Shown here piece by piece: positions 4,654 to 5,416 of a stretch of DNA of 5,416 nt. The DNA lies in contig JANWHO010000178.1 of the NCBI GenBank assembly GCA_025450375.1, forward strand, positions 1 to 5,416, written 5' to 3'. Each line of letters starts with the position of its first letter. Positions within the stretch are counted from its first letter, which is position 1. The position numbers and the translations under genes are program-made. This DNA comes from Chloroflexota bacterium. Its GTDB lineage: Bacteria > Chloroflexota > UBA5177 > JANWHV01. Below the pieces are notes generated by a model. It worked only from the letters and a program-made list of their open reading frames with translations, was not told the origin of the DNA and did no database searches.

Positions 4654-5416
4654 GTGGAGAACGACACGCTGGAGCAGACACCGGAGTTTGGCCAGAAGGA
4701 ACTCGAGGTTAGCCGCCGCACCGCACTCACGACGGTTGCCAAGTTGGGCCTCGGCAGCGCTGCCATGATGGCCGCTCTCAAGGCGGGTCAGGTGGAAGAC
4801 GCCCTGGCGGCGGGACGCAGTGATGCGCTGCCGATGAAGGGCTATCATTTTGTCTTCGTGAACCACGTTACCACCAACGCCTTCTTCACCCCCTGCCAGT
4901 CCGGCGCCGCCGATGCCTGCAAACTGCTGGGATGCACCTTCCAGTGGACAGGCTCGGCGAACTCGATCGTTTCCGAGATGACCAAGGCCATGCAGGTGGC
5001 CATTGCCGGTAAGGCGGACGGCATCGCCGTCTGCATTATCGACAAGGCGGCCTTCGACGCACCGACCAATGCCGCCTTCGCCGCCGGTATTCCGGTGATC
5101 GCCTATAACGCGGACGGATCACCGACCAACAAGCGCCTTGCCTATATCGGCCAGGATCTCTTCCAGTCCGGCGTCGGGATGGGCCAGCACATCGCCGCTC
5201 TGGTGGGTTCGGGCAAGGTCGCTCTCTTTATCGCCACCCCCGGCTCGCTGAACATTCAGCCCCGTATCGACGGCGCCCGCTCCGTGCTCTCGAAGACGAG
5301 CGGCATCAGCTTGTTCCCCGATATCGCCACCGGAGCGCTCATTGCGCAGGAGCGCACGGCGGTCGAGGCTTGGTGGACCGGCCACCAGGATGTCAAGGGC
5401 ATGTTCGCCGTGGACC
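4654..5416 (+). CDS. Second sugar ABC transporter substrate-binding protein, paralogue of the first; 3' end beyond window
   Basis: The first 254 codons of an exported solute-binding protein, read from a GTG with AAAGGTGG six bases upstream and open to the window edge. The signal is a good Tat candidate: SRRTAL (20-25), then a hydrophobic stretch (about 27-42) and a likely cleavage after ALA near residue 52. It aligns with the protein at 1198-2280 almost without gaps over most of its length. Shared blocks are VFVNHVTTN (67-75), FFTP, DAC..LGCTFQW with C89 and C94, NSIVSEM (103-109), GIPVIAYNAD (145-154) and ATPGSLNIQPR (194-204). By eye about half of the residues are identical. Positions 155-190 differ most, so ligand preference may differ. 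With its own promoter and leader, it probably starts a second importer operon, although its permease and ATPase are not in view. Confidence 0.9.
   Translation, partial: MENDTLEQTPEFGQKELEVSRRTALTTVAKLGLGSAAMMAALKAGQVEDALAAGRSDALPMKGYHFVFVNHVTTNAFFTPCQSGAADACKLLGCTFQWTGSANSIVSEMTKAMQVAIAGKADGIAVCIIDKAAFDAPTNAAFAAGIPVIAYNADGSPTNKRLAYIGQDLFQSGVGMGQHIAALVGSGKVALFIATPGSLNIQPRIDGARSVLSKTSGISLFPDIATGALIAQERTAVEAWWTGHQDVKGMFAVD

Noticed and set aside
4269..4712. Plus-strand open frame running from the ATPase end through the spacer into the second binding-protein gene
   Set aside because: It starts inside the ATPase gene, crosses a promoter and a leader, has low-complexity Ser/Pro-rich translation and overlaps a confident gene in another frame.
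1..5416. CRISPR arrays, tRNA or rRNA genes, insertion sequences
   Set aside because: No regularly spaced repeats, cloverleaf-like segments, transposase motifs or terminal inverted repeats were seen on either strand.

Overview
The window is G+C-rich bacterial DNA with compact genes, GTG as well as ATG starts, strong purine-rich ribosome binding sites and sigma70-like promoters. The two binding proteins carry long N-regions followed by Tat-like signal peptides. This style is common in Chloroflexota but not exclusive to them, so the organism cannot be named from the sequence alone.

Layout: (1) 1-913, minus strand, a D-2-hydroxyacid dehydrogenase lacking only its last residues at the window edge. 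(2) 914-1197, a divergent intergenic region with a TTGACA/extended -10 promoter and a ~135-nt leader. (3) 1198-4285, plus strand, a complete CUT2-type (ribose/fructose/xylose class) sugar ABC importer in the order binding protein, permease, single-domain ATPase. A large imperfect hairpin separates the first two genes, and the last two share a TGATG stop/start overlap. (4) 4286-4653, gene-free DNA with a post-stop hairpin and then a second copy of the promoter and leader. (5) 4654-5416, the first 254 codons of a second, paralogous binding protein, probably opening a second transporter cassette.

The proteins are a conventional sugar importer: an exported binding protein captures the substrate, the membrane permease passes it in, and the ATPase drives the cycle. 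The divergent dehydrogenase may act on a product of the imported compound, but that is only a context inference.

The least ordinary content is in the RNA leaders. Both binding-protein genes are preceded by the same promoter geometry and a related leader. A 10-bp helix with a bulged C, a second helix that crosses it (pseudoknot or switch topology) and a hairpin touching the Shine-Dalgarno sequence can be drawn in both copies, with base changes that preserve pairing. This looks like a cis-regulatory RNA shared by two transporter operons. I do not recognise it as a named class.
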